Part shown: positions 38,881 to 47,072 of the stretch, piece after piece
How positions within the stretch are numbered: position 1 is the first letter of the stretch
How the letters are laid out: every line of letters begins with the position of its first letter
Source of the DNA: an uncultured Treponema sp.
GTDB lineage: Bacteria > Spirochaetota > Spirochaetia > Treponematales > Treponemataceae
Length of the DNA: 64,000 nt
Direction: 5' to 3'
NCBI RefSeq assembly: GCF_946187725.1
Contig: NZ_CAMHSK010000006.1
Span: 1 to 64,000 of the forward strand
The notes under the pieces: generated by a model
Database searches by the model: none
What the model saw: the letters and a program-made list of their open reading frames with translations, nothing else
Told to the model about the DNA's origin: nothing
Translations under genes and position numbers: made by a program

Positions 38881-38903
38881 AAAAGATTCAAAATACCAAA
38901 GAT

Positions 38904-40106
38904 TTAAGCGTTTTCTCTTGCCAACTTACTGATTTCGTCAGCCATTTTTTCGAGCGAAACCTGTTTTTGAACACCGCCCAGTTCGTATGCGACTTTTGGC
39001 ATTCCATAGACGATTGCACTCGCTTCATCCTGGCCCAAAGTCCATGCACCCTGTTTTCGCATTTCGGCAAGCTCAACAGCACCATCTTTACCCATGCCAG
39101 TCATGATTACGCCAAGAGCACGGTTCTGATAGATTTTGGCAACTGATTCAAAAAGAACATCTGCAGAAGGCCTGTGACCGTTTCGCTGCGGTTCCTGTGA
39201 AAGACGCAACATCTTTTTGCCAAGATTGGTCTGCTCAACATAGATATGATAGTTACCCGGAGCGATGTAGATGTTTCCGCTTTCGATTGGCTCATTATCT
39301 TCTGCCTCTTTTACATTGAGGGCACAGATTTTATTGAGAGAATTGGCGAATTCTTTTGTGAAACCCGCCGGCATATGCTGAACAACAAGAACTGGCTGCT
39401 TTAAATGCGGGTCAATCATCTTAAACACATCACGAAGGGCATTTGGTCCACCCGTAGAAATACCGATTGCAATGACCTCGATTTTGCCAGGTTTGCGCAG
39501 AGGCTCAATAACAGCAGGACCTTTTGCTGGAGCTGACGAAAGAGCACTAGCTGAAGCAGCAGGTTTTGCCGCTGTGCTTGCAAGGAACTCTTTTGCCTTA
39601 TCAGCACCCATCTTTGATGCAAGTTTTCGCTCAACGAGACGGTCAGAACCGAGATTTGAGAAGAAATCACTGCCACGAACCTGCTTTCCGTGACGGCGAG
39701 CATAAGAGCCACCGTAAGAAGCAATAAGTTCAATGAGTCTGTCTGAAACAGAACTGATGTCGGCAGAGATAGAACCGTTCGGTTTTGTGATAAAATCAGC
39801 AGCACCAAGTTCAAGACACTCGATTGTGACAGCAGCACCCTTTTCGGCGATACTCGAAAGAATGATGACAGGAATATCGATTTTATTCTGTTTGCGCCAC
39901 TTGAGGAATTCAACGCCGGTCATTACTGGCATTTCAATGTCAAGAATGATGACATCCGGCTTGAACAAAGCCAGCTTTTCGACAAGGAACTGCCCGTTCA
40001 TAGCCTTTCCTGCAACAGAAAGGCCTTCAGTTTCATCAATTACGCGAGAAATAAGATTGCGCATGAGCGCCGAGTCATCACATATAGCAACAGAAATATC
40101 TTCCAT
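38904..40106 (-). CDS. cheB: Chemotaxis methylesterase/glutaminase CheB
   Basis: 400 residues. The N-terminal receiver domain has AICDDSALMR and phospho-acceptor Asp in VIILDIEMPVMTG; the C-terminal methylesterase has catalytic Ser in GISTGGPNAL, His in VVQHMPAGF and Asp in MTGMGKDG. A linker of about 60 residues is Ala/Lys-rich. It removes methyl groups from chemoreceptors to reset sensitivity. GGGAGGAG lies before the ATG. It follows cheR by 46 nt in the same direction and ends at a shared terminator. Confidence 0.97.
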   Translation of the reverse strand: MEDISVAICDDSALMRNLISRVIDETEGLSVAGKAMNGQFLVEKLALFKPDVIILDIEMPVMTGVEFLKWRKQNKIDIPVIILSSIAEKGAAVTIECLELGAADFITKPNGSISADISSVSDRLIELIASYGGSYARRHGKQVRGSDFFSNLGSDRLVERKLASKMGADKAKEFLASTAAKPAASASALSSAPAKGPAVIEPLRKPGKIEVIAIGISTGGPNALRDVFKMIDPHLKQPVLVVQHMPAGFTKEFANSLNKICALNVKEAEDNEPIESGNIYIAPGNYHIYVEQTNLGKKMLRLSQEPQRNGHRPSADVLFESVAKIYQNRALGVIMTGMGKDGAVELAEMRKQGAWTLGQDEASAIVYGMPKVAYELGGVQKQVSLEKMADEISKLARENA

Positions 40107-40152
40107 TAATCTCCTCCCAATTTGCCTAAAAGCCTGAAATCAAAAGGCTAGC

Positions 40153-40968
40153 TTAGACATGCTTTTGATACAGACAAGCCCAGTCGGTCTTCAAGAATTC
40201 GAATTTTGTTTCCATACCGAACAGACTTTCTGAATGACCGATAAACAGGTATGAATTTGGAGCCATTGAATTCCAGAATCGGTCGATTACATTCTTTTGT
40301 GCAGGTTCATCAAAATAGATGAGAACATTCCGGCAGAAAACAACATCAAGATTGCGCGCACCAGAATCGTTTCGCAAGTTATGGTAGTCGAATTTGATGG
40401 TCTGCATGAGCTCTCGTTTGACCTGATATCCGCGCTCGTTCTTTGTAAAGAAGCGGTCGAGATACTTTTGCGGAATTCCAGTTATTCGGGCTTCAGGATA
40501 GAAACCTGCCTGCCCAGTCATGAGACATTTGAGGGAGATATCAGAAGCTGTAATCTGGAATTTATATGGCGGAGGAAGAACATCAGCAAGAATCATTGCA
40601 ATAGTGTAAGGTTCTTCACCCGTTGAGCAGCCTGCACTCCAGATTCGGATAGTGGTGTCACCCGTTTTGCGCTTATTCTCAATAACATGAGGAATTACAT
40701 AGTTTACAAGTGCATCAAAATGAGGCTGATTACGGAAAAATCTCGTAAGGTTTGTCGTAACAGAGTCGAGCATGATCTTCATCTCTTCTTTGTTTGACAT
40801 GACGAGTCGATAATATTCTTCTATAGAGTCAAGTTGCTTTTCCCTCAGCTTTTCCTTCAAACGACTGTCAAGAATTGAGCGGTTTGTTGCCGAGAAAGTA
40901 ATTCCGCTTTCGTCATAAATGACTTTTCGGAACATATCAAATTCTGCATCGGTTAATAAGTCTGCCAT
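40153..40968 (-). CDS. cheR: Chemoreceptor methyltransferase CheR
   Basis: 271 residues. The N-terminal helical domain (FDMFRKVIYDESGITF) and C-terminal SAM-binding domain (IRIWSAGCSTGEEPYTIAM, ASDIS, VVFCRNVLIYFD, GHSESLFG) are complete. It methylates receptor glutamates, opposing CheB, encoded next. I place the start at ATG 40968; the frame extends five codons further, but that segment is the -10 box (TATAAT). No ribosome site precedes this ATG, so the mRNA is probably leaderless. Confidence 0.95.
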   Translation of the reverse strand: MADLLTDAEFDMFRKVIYDESGITFSATNRSILDSRLKEKLREKQLDSIEEYYRLVMSNKEEMKIMLDSVTTNLTRFFRNQPHFDALVNYVIPHVIENKRKTGDTTIRIWSAGCSTGEEPYTIAMILADVLPPPYKFQITASDISLKCLMTGQAGFYPEARITGIPQKYLDRFFTKNERGYQVKRELMQTIKFDYHNLRNDSGARNLDVVFCRNVLIYFDEPAQKNVIDRFWNSMAPNSYLFIGHSESLFGMETKFEFLKTDWACLYQKHV

Positions 40969-40974
40969 AACTGT

Positions 40975-41003
40975 ATTATACACCCTAAGTCTTTAATTGT
41001 AAA
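40975..41003 (-). promoter_or_regulatory. Promoter abutting cheR start
   Basis: On the minus strand TTTACA (41003 to 40998), 17 bp, TATAAT (40980 to 40975), then 6 nt and ATG. A near-consensus promoter whose start point coincides with the start codon. Confidence 0.8.
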
Positions 41004-41065
41004 ATAAAAATTAAGATTGTCTTCAAAAGTGCGACATTGACTGAATCAACTTGAAAAAACCTCCG

Positions 41066-41094
41066 TTGAAACAAACAAATCTTAATGTTAAAAT
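41066..41094 (+). promoter_or_regulatory. Promoter of lptCAB
   Basis: TTGAAA (41066-41071), 17 bp, TAAAAT (41089-41094). Transcription would begin near 41101, at most about 7 nt before ATG 41108, and no ribosome site is visible. CATAAT at 41095-41100 is an alternative -10 with 7 nt to the same ATG. Confidence 0.6.
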
Positions 41095-41107
41095 CATAAT
41101 GCAAACG

Positions 41108-41692
41108 ATGAAAAATTCATATTCAATTCTTATCATTTTTCTCACAATTTTCTCTTTTTCATGCTCATTAAACTATCTTAAAAGCGAAAATTCCGAAGAT
41201 TCTATTCCAGAATTCAGTTTCAAAAACGCCACCTATTCAAAATATGAATCCAGCAAAAAAAATGTCAGCCTCAAAGCAGAGCAGCTGGAGCAATACAAGA
41301 GCGACAATTCAGTTTTCGCCAAAAATGCAGAATTTGAAACCTTCGATTCAGAAGGAAAAGAAGAAACAAGCGGTTCATGCCAGCTCATTTCGGCCAACAT
41401 CAAAAAAGAAATTTACACTCTCTACGGCGAAATTCAGCTTAATCTGCCCAAACAAGACATGCAGATTTCCGCAGATTCTCTCAATTTCAACAAAAAAACC
41501 GAACAAATCACCAGTGGAAAGAGCAGCGAAGTCAAACTGATTAAAAAAGACATCGAAATGTCAGGATACGGATTTTCTGCAAGCGGAGTAAGCAAAACTT
41601 TTTCTTTTGCAGACAGCGTTTCCGGCACAATTAACACAAGTGATTCAGAAGAAACAGAAACTGAAACAAAGGAATCAACCGAAGATGAATAA
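41108..41692 (+). CDS. lptC: LptC-like lipoprotein
   Basis: 194 residues. An N-terminal lipoprotein signal (ILIIFLTIFSFSC, lipobox Cys) followed by a beta-jellyroll-type domain with PEFSFKNATYSKYES...VSLKAEQLEQY, the usual LptC opening, and ISADSLNFNKKTEQITS. LptC takes lipid from the LptBFG extractor and passes it to LptA. Being lipidated rather than helix-anchored is unusual. It overlaps lptA by 8 nt. Assignment relies on pattern plus the lptA-lptB context. T. pallidum, as I recall, has a comparable trio although it lacks classical LPS, so the cargo is likely another glycolipid. Confidence 0.8.
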   Translation: MKNSYSILIIFLTIFSFSCSLNYLKSENSEDSIPEFSFKNATYSKYESSKKNVSLKAEQLEQYKSDNSVFAKNAEFETFDSEGKEETSGSCQLISANIKKEIYTLYGEIQLNLPKQDMQISADSLNFNKKTEQITSGKSSEVKLIKKDIEMSGYGFSASGVSKTFSFADSVSGTINTSDSEETETETKESTEDE

Positions 41693-42533
41693 AAATCTTC
41701 TCACAAAATTTTGCATTTTATTTCCATTAATTCTCGCAAATCCGCTTGTTCATTCCGAAGAAATTAAATTTCAGGCAGATTCCATGACAGGCGTTTCGGG
41801 AAGCAAAAATGACGACACAAAACTCATCGGGAATGCTTTCGTAAAAACCAGCACAATGGAAATCAAAGCGGACTCAATCATACTGAACGGCGACGATTTT
41901 CGATACATCACAGCGGAAGGCAGCGTCGAAGGCAAAAACACAGAGACAAAAATGGACTTCACCTGCGGCAAATTGCGCTACGACAGGCAGACAAAACTGG
42001 CACGCCTCGAAGATTCAGTGCACATGATTGACCTTGAAAACGATGTCACAATCGATTCGCAAATCATTGAATACAACCAGAACAAAGAAATCGCCACGAT
42101 GCAGATTGGCGTTACCCTCAAACAAAAAAACAACACTTGTACGGCCGCATTTGCAATCTACCGAAAAGCCGCTCAAATGCTTGAAATGAGCGGAAACCCA
42201 AAAATCGTTCAGGGCGATGATACTTTCCGCGCCCAGGAAATCGTGCTGAACCTCGAATCGCAGGAAATCACGCTTTCGGGCAGGGTAAGCGGAACTGTCA
42301 CCGATTCAAAGAAAGAAGAGCCTAAAAAAGACGAAGAAAAGCAGCCTGAAGAAAAATCAGAAGGTGGTGACGAAAAGCCGGAACTTCCTTCCATAACGGA
42401 CATTCTTAATCAGGATGCACAGGCAAAAGAAAAGACAGAAAATGCTGAGTCTTCAAAGTCCGAAGAAAACGAAAAATCAGCCCTTGAAACCAAAGAATCA
42501 AAAACTGAAAACGATAAGGTGAAGAAAGAATGA
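41685..42533 (+). CDS. lptA: LptA-like periplasmic transport protein (OstA family)
   Basis: 282 residues with a signal peptide (KFCILFPLILANPLVHSEE). The OstA-like repeat pattern is clear: IKFQADSMTGVSGSKNDDTKLIGNAFVKT, IKADSIILNGDD, GKLRYDRQTKLARLE, QEIVLNLESQEITLSGRVSG. LptA forms the periplasmic bridge for lipid export. A Lys/Glu-rich tail of about 80 residues is extra to the usual 185-residue protein and may be disordered. The start ATG lies inside the end of lptC and the stop overlaps lptB (ATGA). Confidence 0.85.
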   Translation: MNKNLLTKFCILFPLILANPLVHSEEIKFQADSMTGVSGSKNDDTKLIGNAFVKTSTMEIKADSIILNGDDFRYITAEGSVEGKNTETKMDFTCGKLRYDRQTKLARLEDSVHMIDLENDVTIDSQIIEYNQNKEIATMQIGVTLKQKNNTCTAAFAIYRKAAQMLEMSGNPKIVQGDDTFRAQEIVLNLESQEITLSGRVSGTVTDSKKEEPKKDEEKQPEEKSEGGDEKPELPSITDILNQDAQAKEKTENAESSKSEENEKSALETKESKTENDKVKKE

Positions 42534-43513
42534 GCGACGAAGAAATTGATGGAATTGAAAATACAGAGACTTTTGAAGGGGGAAGCGAGTTTTGCGAACC
42601 TCAATCAATAGAATCGGACGCAAAACTCGTTAGCGAAGCGACATTCCCCCTCGCTCCAACCGCTGACGCGTTTTCCGCTACCCCTTCTAACGGTGGCCCT
42701 GCCCCCGTAACGCCCCCGGATAATTCTACTGAAAGCGAGTCATTCGATTCAGAAGAAACTGAACCGGTTGATTCTGAAGGAAAACCTTATCACACCTTGA
42801 GAGTCAGTTCTCTTTACAAGTCGTTCGGTAAAAAGAAAGTCGTTCAGGGTGTTGATTTTCAGATGCACACAGGAGAAGTTCTCGGTCTTTTGGGGCCAAA
42901 CGGAGCCGGAAAAACAACAAGTTTCTACATGATTGTCGGCTTCTACAAGCCCACTTCAGGTGAAATTTTTCTGGATAACAAGAGAATCACTCCGCTGCCG
43001 ATGTTCAAGCGTGCTCAACTTGGAATTTCTTATCTGCCGCAGGAACCAAGTGTTTTTAAAAAGCTCACTGTTGAAGAAAACATCTGGTCAATTCTGGAAA
43101 CCCGTCCTGATTTGACACGAAAAGAAAAAAAACAAAAACTTGAAGAATTAATAGAAGAATTTGCGATTGGAAGAATCAGAAAGCAGCTCGCCTACACTCT
43201 TTCGGGTGGAGAACGCCGCAGAACGGAAATTGCTCGCTCACTCGCAATTGAACCGAAATTTCTTCTTTTGGACGAACCATTCGCAGGAATTGACCCGATT
43301 GCGGTCGCCGACATCAAAGGAATGATAAAATTGCTCGCGAACAGAGGAATTGGCGTTCTGATTACAGACCACAATGTCCGGGATACGCTTGAAATTACTG
43401 ACCGAGCCATTATCGTAAGCACCGGTCAGATTTTGATTCAGGGCACCAAACAGGAAATCATCGACAGCCCAGAAGCCCGCGAGATTTACCTCGGCGAAGG
43501 CTTCCATATGTAG
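42530..43513 (+). CDS. lptB: LPS-type export ABC ATPase LptB, with repeat-derived N-terminal extension
   Basis: 327 residues. The ABC domain begins near residue 88 (LRVSSLYKSFGKKKVVQGVDF): Walker A GLLGPNGAGKTTSFYM, signature LSGGERRRTEIARSL, Walker B FLLLDEPFAGIDPIA and switch His in LITDHNVRDTLE. It is closest to LptB, which powers lipid extraction from the inner membrane. Typical LptB is about 240 residues; here an extra about 85 residues precede the domain, of which residues 17-63 are coded by an interspersed palindromic element (42578-42717). The extension is Pro/Ser/Glu-rich and probably disordered. The gene is translationally coupled to lptA by a 4-nt overlap. Confidence 0.95.
   Translation: MSDEEIDGIENTETFEGGSEFCEPQSIESDAKLVSEATFPLAPTADAFSATPSNGGPAPVTPPDNSTESESFDSEETEPVDSEGKPYHTLRVSSLYKSFGKKKVVQGVDFQMHTGEVLGLLGPNGAGKTTSFYMIVGFYKPTSGEIFLDNKRITPLPMFKRAQLGISYLPQEPSVFKKLTVEENIWSILETRPDLTRKEKKQKLEELIEEFAIGRIRKQLAYTLSGGERRRTEIARSLAIEPKFLLLDEPFAGIDPIAVADIKGMIKLLANRGIGVLITDHNVRDTLEITDRAIIVSTGQILIQGTKQEIIDSPEAREIYLGEGFHM
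42578..42717 (+). repeat. Palindromic GC-rich element, copy A (in frame inside lptB)
   Basis: Starts GGGGGAAGCGAGTTTTGCG and mirrors it with CGCAAAACTCGTTAGCGAAG...TTCCCCC (hairpin 42578-42649), followed by CCCCTTCTAACGG and the end motif GCCCCCGTAACGCCCCC (42701-42717). The 20-mer at 42621-42640 recurs exactly, in reverse orientation, in the Maf gene at 57754-57773, and the 17-mer end motif recurs exactly at 57626-57642. Confidence 0.9.
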
Positions 43514-43517
43514 CGAG

Positions 43518-43602
43518 CGGCGGCGAAGCCGTTAAATCGCATGAGATGCGATTTAAGCGAGTCTCGCCCAAAGCTATGCTTTGGGCGCATACGCTAGGAG
43601 AC
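43518..43602. repeat. Three consecutive hairpins between convergent lptB and COG0523 GTPase genes
   Basis: CGGC-GAA-GCCG (43521-43531), an 11-bp perfect stem TTAAATCGCAT/ATGCGATTTAA (43532-43556, loop GAG), and GCCCAAAGC/GCTTTGGGC (43566-43586, loop TAT) enclosed by GTCTC/GAGAC. It probably terminates transcription from one or both sides (T5 at 43608-43612 on the plus strand) and looks like a mobile repeat cluster. Confidence 0.7.
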
Positions 43603-43610
43603 GATAATTT

Positions 43611-44879
43611 TTATGCCAGACAAGCATCCAGGTCGGCGGAGATGGCTTTTTTGTCTAGGTTCTGACCGATGATGCAGAGTTTTACCATGCGGTCGCCGAC
43701 TTTTTCATCCCATTCCTTTTTGATTTCAGGATTTGTAGCAAGAATCTTTTCCTGCTCTTTTTTGGGCGCACAGGCAATCCACTGACCAGAATAGCCGGCC
43801 TGAATCTGGCGGCCTGAGGTTTCGAATACATAAGCCATTTCTTCTTCATCACTGAACCAAAGAAGACCTTTGCAGCGGATGATGTTTTTTGGCCATCGGT
43901 TTGCATATTCATCAAGTTTCTGGCGGTCAAACGGCTTGCGGCGATAGTAAATGAATGTTCCGATTCCGTATTCATCTTCATCGGCTCCGCTGTCACCATC
44001 GTGCTTGTGCTCATGATGATGGTGATGATGTCCGTGCTCATCATGTTCATCATGGTCGTGGTGATGGTGCTCACATTCTTCGTCACAAACATGACCTTCT
44101 TCACCGTGCTCAGGATTATCATGATCGTGATGATGATGTTCGTGCTCATCTTCTTCATCATCGTCATCGTCAATTTCGCCTTCTTCAAGCTGCTTACACC
44201 AGCCGGCACTTGCATAAACGCCTTCGAAATCAAAACTGCCGGTTGCAAGAATATCGCTTACAGGAACATCACCGTGACTTGTTTCGATGATTTTTACGCC
44301 TGGATGAAGCACTTCAATTACCTTGCGGACTTTCTTAAACTGATCTTCTGTAACCAGGTCCTTTTTGTTGATAACGAGAGTTGAACAGAACTCAATCTGC
44401 TGAACCAAAAGCGATTCAATGTCTTCTTCGCCAATTGCCTCTTTTGCAAGAAGTTTGTCACCGCCAGCAAATTCATCAACAAGGCGGGCTGCATCAACAA
44501 CACCGACAACATTGTCAAGTTTGCCGTTTTTGATAAGTTCAAGTTCCTGAGCAATTGGCATTGGCTCACAGACACCAGAAGCTTCAATCATGATGTAATC
44601 GTATTTGCCAGTTTTGATGAGATTTTCGATATTCTGTGCGAGTGCACTCTTCAATGTACAGCAGATACATCCATTTGTAAGAGGAACGATGTCACTTGTA
44701 TCAGTGATTTTTGCACCAGCAGCAATAAGCCGTGCATCAACATTGACTTCACCGATATCATTTACAATTACGGCGACTTTGTATCCTTCCTGATTGTTAA
44801 GAACTTTATTGAGCAATGTGGTTTTTCCAGCACCGAGATAACCGCAGAGCAATGTCATTGGCGTAAGATTTTTTGCCAT
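43611..44879 (-). CDS. COG0523 (CobW/ZNG-type) metal-chaperone GTPase with His-rich loop
   Basis: 422 residues. G3E-family GTPase: Walker A GYLGAGKTTLLNKVLNN, the metal-binding CxCC of GCICCTLKSAL, NKKDL for guanine, and a C-terminal CobW_C domain (FIYYRRKPFDRQKLDEY, RCKGLLWF). Between them lies a His/Asp/Glu-rich stretch (about residues 242-300) containing runs such as EHEHHHHDHD, plus a Cys pair. This favours Zn or Ni handling rather than cobalamin. AGGAG at 44887-44891 marks the start. The longer reading frames on the plus strand here are shadows of the His codons. Confidence 0.92.
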   Translation of the reverse strand: MAKNLTPMTLLCGYLGAGKTTLLNKVLNNQEGYKVAVIVNDIGEVNVDARLIAAGAKITDTSDIVPLTNGCICCTLKSALAQNIENLIKTGKYDYIMIEASGVCEPMPIAQELELIKNGKLDNVVGVVDAARLVDEFAGGDKLLAKEAIGEEDIESLLVQQIEFCSTLVINKKDLVTEDQFKKVRKVIEVLHPGVKIIETSHGDVPVSDILATGSFDFEGVYASAGWCKQLEEGEIDDDDDEEDEHEHHHHDHDNPEHGEEGHVCDEECEHHHHDHDEHDEHGHHHHHHEHKHDGDSGADEDEYGIGTFIYYRRKPFDRQKLDEYANRWPKNIIRCKGLLWFSDEEEMAYVFETSGRQIQAGYSGQWIACAPKKEQEKILATNPEIKKEWDEKVGDRMVKLCIIGQNLDKKAISADLDACLA

Positions 44880-44974
44880 TTTGTAACTCCTATAATATAG
44901 AATAAATATAGCGAATTTTTTGTTAATCGGCTATAACAAAAAACTTAAATTTTCTGAGACTTTTCATCGCGGTA

Positions 44975-45003
44975 TGGAAACTACATTTAAAATATGCTAT
45001 AAT
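44975..45003 (+). promoter_or_regulatory. Promoter abutting ilvN start
   Basis: TGGAAA (44975-44980), 17 bp, perfect TATAAT (44998-45003), then 7 nt and ATG 45011. No ribosome site; the start point is predicted at the ATG. Confidence 0.7.
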
Positions 45004-45010
45004 CGCGCAT

Positions 45011-45502
45011 ATGAAAAAATATGTACTTTCAGTTTTAGTTGAAGACCATGCAGGCGTTTTGAGCCGTGTTTCAGGACTCTTCAGCCGACGCGGATTCAAC
45101 ATTGACTCTCTCACAGTATGTGAAACAGGAAATCCAGGACAGTCACGAATGACAATCGTCGTTCAGGGTGACGAATATGTTCTTGAGCAGATAAAAAAAC
45201 AGCTTTCTAAGCTCGTCGAAGTAATTTCAATCAGCCACTGCCACAAAGAAAACACCACTCAGCGTGAAATGGCTCTCATCAAGGTAAAAGCTTCAGGCAC
45301 AGACCGTGCGGTCATCATCGAAACTTGTAACATTTTCCGTGCACACATCATCGATGTCGCTCAAAATTCTGTAATCGTTGAAGCAACTGGTAGCGAAGAC
45401 AAAATTTCAAGCCTTATCCGCCTTCTTGAGCCATACGGAATTCTTGAATTATGTAAAACCGGTCTCACGGCAATGGATCGAGGCGAAAAAATCCTTCGAT
45501 AA
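45011..45502 (+). CDS. ilvN: Acetolactate synthase small (regulatory) subunit IlvN
   Basis: 163 residues, the normal length. The N-terminal ACT domain has VLVEDHAGVLSRVSGLFSRRGFNIDSL with the valine-binding GVL loop; the C-terminal domain includes EMALIKVKA, FRAHIIDV and LEPYGILELCKTG. It gives valine feedback control to the catalytic subunit IlvB, the first enzyme of branched-chain amino acid synthesis. No ilvB is next to it, which is unusual because the two are normally in one operon. The start lies 7 nt after a TATAAT. Confidence 0.96.
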   Translation: MKKYVLSVLVEDHAGVLSRVSGLFSRRGFNIDSLTVCETGNPGQSRMTIVVQGDEYVLEQIKKQLSKLVEVISISHCHKENTTQREMALIKVKASGTDRAVIIETCNIFRAHIIDVAQNSVIVEATGSEDKISSLIRLLEPYGILELCKTGLTAMDRGEKILR

Positions 45503-45558
45503 CAACATAATCCAAAAACACGGCAAAATTTACAGAGATTTTCGGAGCCTTTTTCTTC

Positions 45559-45564
45559 TATAAT
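45559..45564 (+). promoter_or_regulatory. -10 box abutting the MATE gene start
   Basis: TATAAT ends 6 nt before ATG 45571. No convincing -35 hexamer at 16-18 bp. The spacer TAGGCA contains AGG but too close to the ATG to act as a normal ribosome site. Confidence 0.55.
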
Positions 45565-45570
45565 TAGGCA

Positions 45571-46977
45571 ATGAAAAATACGGCTCCAATCTCTGAAAAA
45601 GAACTTCGCCGTCGCGAGCTGATGCTTTCCGGCAATCAGCTCAAGGCGATTCTTACGATTTCGCTTCCACTTGTATTCTACGCCTGCGTGGGGCAATTTT
45701 TTCAGCTCATTGACACTTTTATCGCGTCCAGCATGAGCGCGAACACGGTTTCCACAGTGAGTTTTGTCGCCCAGCTCGAAAAAATGATTATGGCTGTGGC
45801 GAGTGCCCTTTCAATCGGTGGCGGTATTCTTGTCGCACGCTCTTTCGGAAGCGGCGACATGGAAAAAGTAAAAAGCCAGATAAGCACGCTCTTCTTTTCT
45901 GCAATCATCATATCACTTGTAATTCTTGCCCTCACAATTCCACTCATGTACCCTCTTTTGCAGCTCTTAAAAATGCCAGAAGAACTGCTTTTACAGGGGA
46001 CAATTTATTCAGACCTCGTTGTGACCAGCGTAATCTTCCAGTTCATCAACACGATTTTTTTTGCAGTCCAAAAATCACGCGGAAGCACAAAAATCATAAT
46101 GTTCGGAAATCTTCTCGTTCTTGGAATCAAAACCTCTCTCAACATTCTGACAATACAATTGATAGAAAAGGGAATCTTAGACCGCGAAAACGGAATCTAT
46201 TTTCTTCCCCTTGCAACAATTACGGCACATTTTACGCTCACTCTGATTGCTGTCGCCAAACTTGCTTCAAAAAACAATCCCTTCCGCCTGAGTTTCAAAA
46301 GCTGCCAGTTTAAGTCGAATTTTCTCGCCCCGCTTGCGAATCTGAGCATCCCGGTCTTTTTTGAGAAATTCATCTTTGCATTCGGAAAAACACTGGTCAA
46401 CTCACTATGTGCGACTTTGGGAACGACAGTCGTTGGTGCACTGGGGGTAAGCGACAGAATCTGCGGGCTTGCGACCAATCCAATCGGCGGTTTTCAGGAA
46501 GCTGAATCAAGCCTGATTTCAAACAATATCGGAAACAATAATGTTAAGCGGGCGATTTCCTTTTTTTACCGAACGCTCATTCTTGCACTGAGTTATGCCC
46601 TTGTATTTTTTATTCTGACCGGGATTTTTCGTCTCGCAATAATCGGAGTATTTGCAAAAGGGAACGCCGCATTCGCACATGAAATTGACCAGATTTACTA
46701 TTGGGAACGACTGGACACGATTTTAATTGCTGTAAATTCGAGCGTAATGGGGCTTCTCTATGGATTCGGGAAAACAAAAATCAGCATGATTTTGAACATA
46801 GCAAGGCTTTTTGTTTATAGAATCCCGGTTCTTCTGCTCTTTATGAAAATTCCCGCCCTGTATGCAAAAGTCGGCATTTCGGGCGTGGGAATGGCAATGT
46901 GCATTTCAAACGGACTCACAGGCTTGACGGCAGCGGTCGTGGCATTCTTTTTCATCAGACGGGAAATGAAAAAGTAA
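45571..46977 (+). CDS. MATE family efflux transporter
   Basis: 468 residues, twelve predicted membrane helices. Typical MATE features are LPLVFYACVGQFFQLIDTFI in helix 1-2, SIGGGILVARSFGSGD, and the second half PIGGFQEAESSLISNNIGNNN, mirroring the first. Exports drugs or metabolites in exchange for Na+ or H+. Substrate unknown. It begins 69 nt after ilvN with its own -10 box and ends directly against a palindromic repeat (46978). Confidence 0.93.
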   Translation: MKNTAPISEKELRRRELMLSGNQLKAILTISLPLVFYACVGQFFQLIDTFIASSMSANTVSTVSFVAQLEKMIMAVASALSIGGGILVARSFGSGDMEKVKSQISTLFFSAIIISLVILALTIPLMYPLLQLLKMPEELLLQGTIYSDLVVTSVIFQFINTIFFAVQKSRGSTKIIMFGNLLVLGIKTSLNILTIQLIEKGILDRENGIYFLPLATITAHFTLTLIAVAKLASKNNPFRLSFKSCQFKSNFLAPLANLSIPVFFEKFIFAFGKTLVNSLCATLGTTVVGALGVSDRICGLATNPIGGFQEAESSLISNNIGNNNVKRAISFFYRTLILALSYALVFFILTGIFRLAIIGVFAKGNAAFAHEIDQIYYWERLDTILIAVNSSVMGLLYGFGKTKISMILNIARLFVYRIPVLLLFMKIPALYAKVGISGVGMAMCISNGLTGLTAAVVAFFFIRREMKK

Positions 46978-47066
46978 GGGGAAAGTCTTCCCCTACGCCT
47001 CATCTAAAGAATCGGCTACCCCTTCTGCGGGGCAAAAATCGCGCTTTCACGGCCTCGCAACGCCCC
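46978..47066. repeat. Palindromic GC-rich element, copy C (intergenic)
   Basis: GGGGAAAGTCTTCCCC, then ACCCCTTCTGCGGGGC, then CGCAACGCCCC. It begins at the base after the MATE stop codon and ends 6 nt before the aroC stop, filling the space between convergent genes, where it may act as a terminator. Confidence 0.75.
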
Positions 47067-47072
47067 AAAAAA

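Noticed and set aside
43955-44384. Plus-strand His/Arg-rich and Met/Val-rich frames
   Set aside because: Shadows of the His-rich segment of the COG0523 GTPase on the minus strand.
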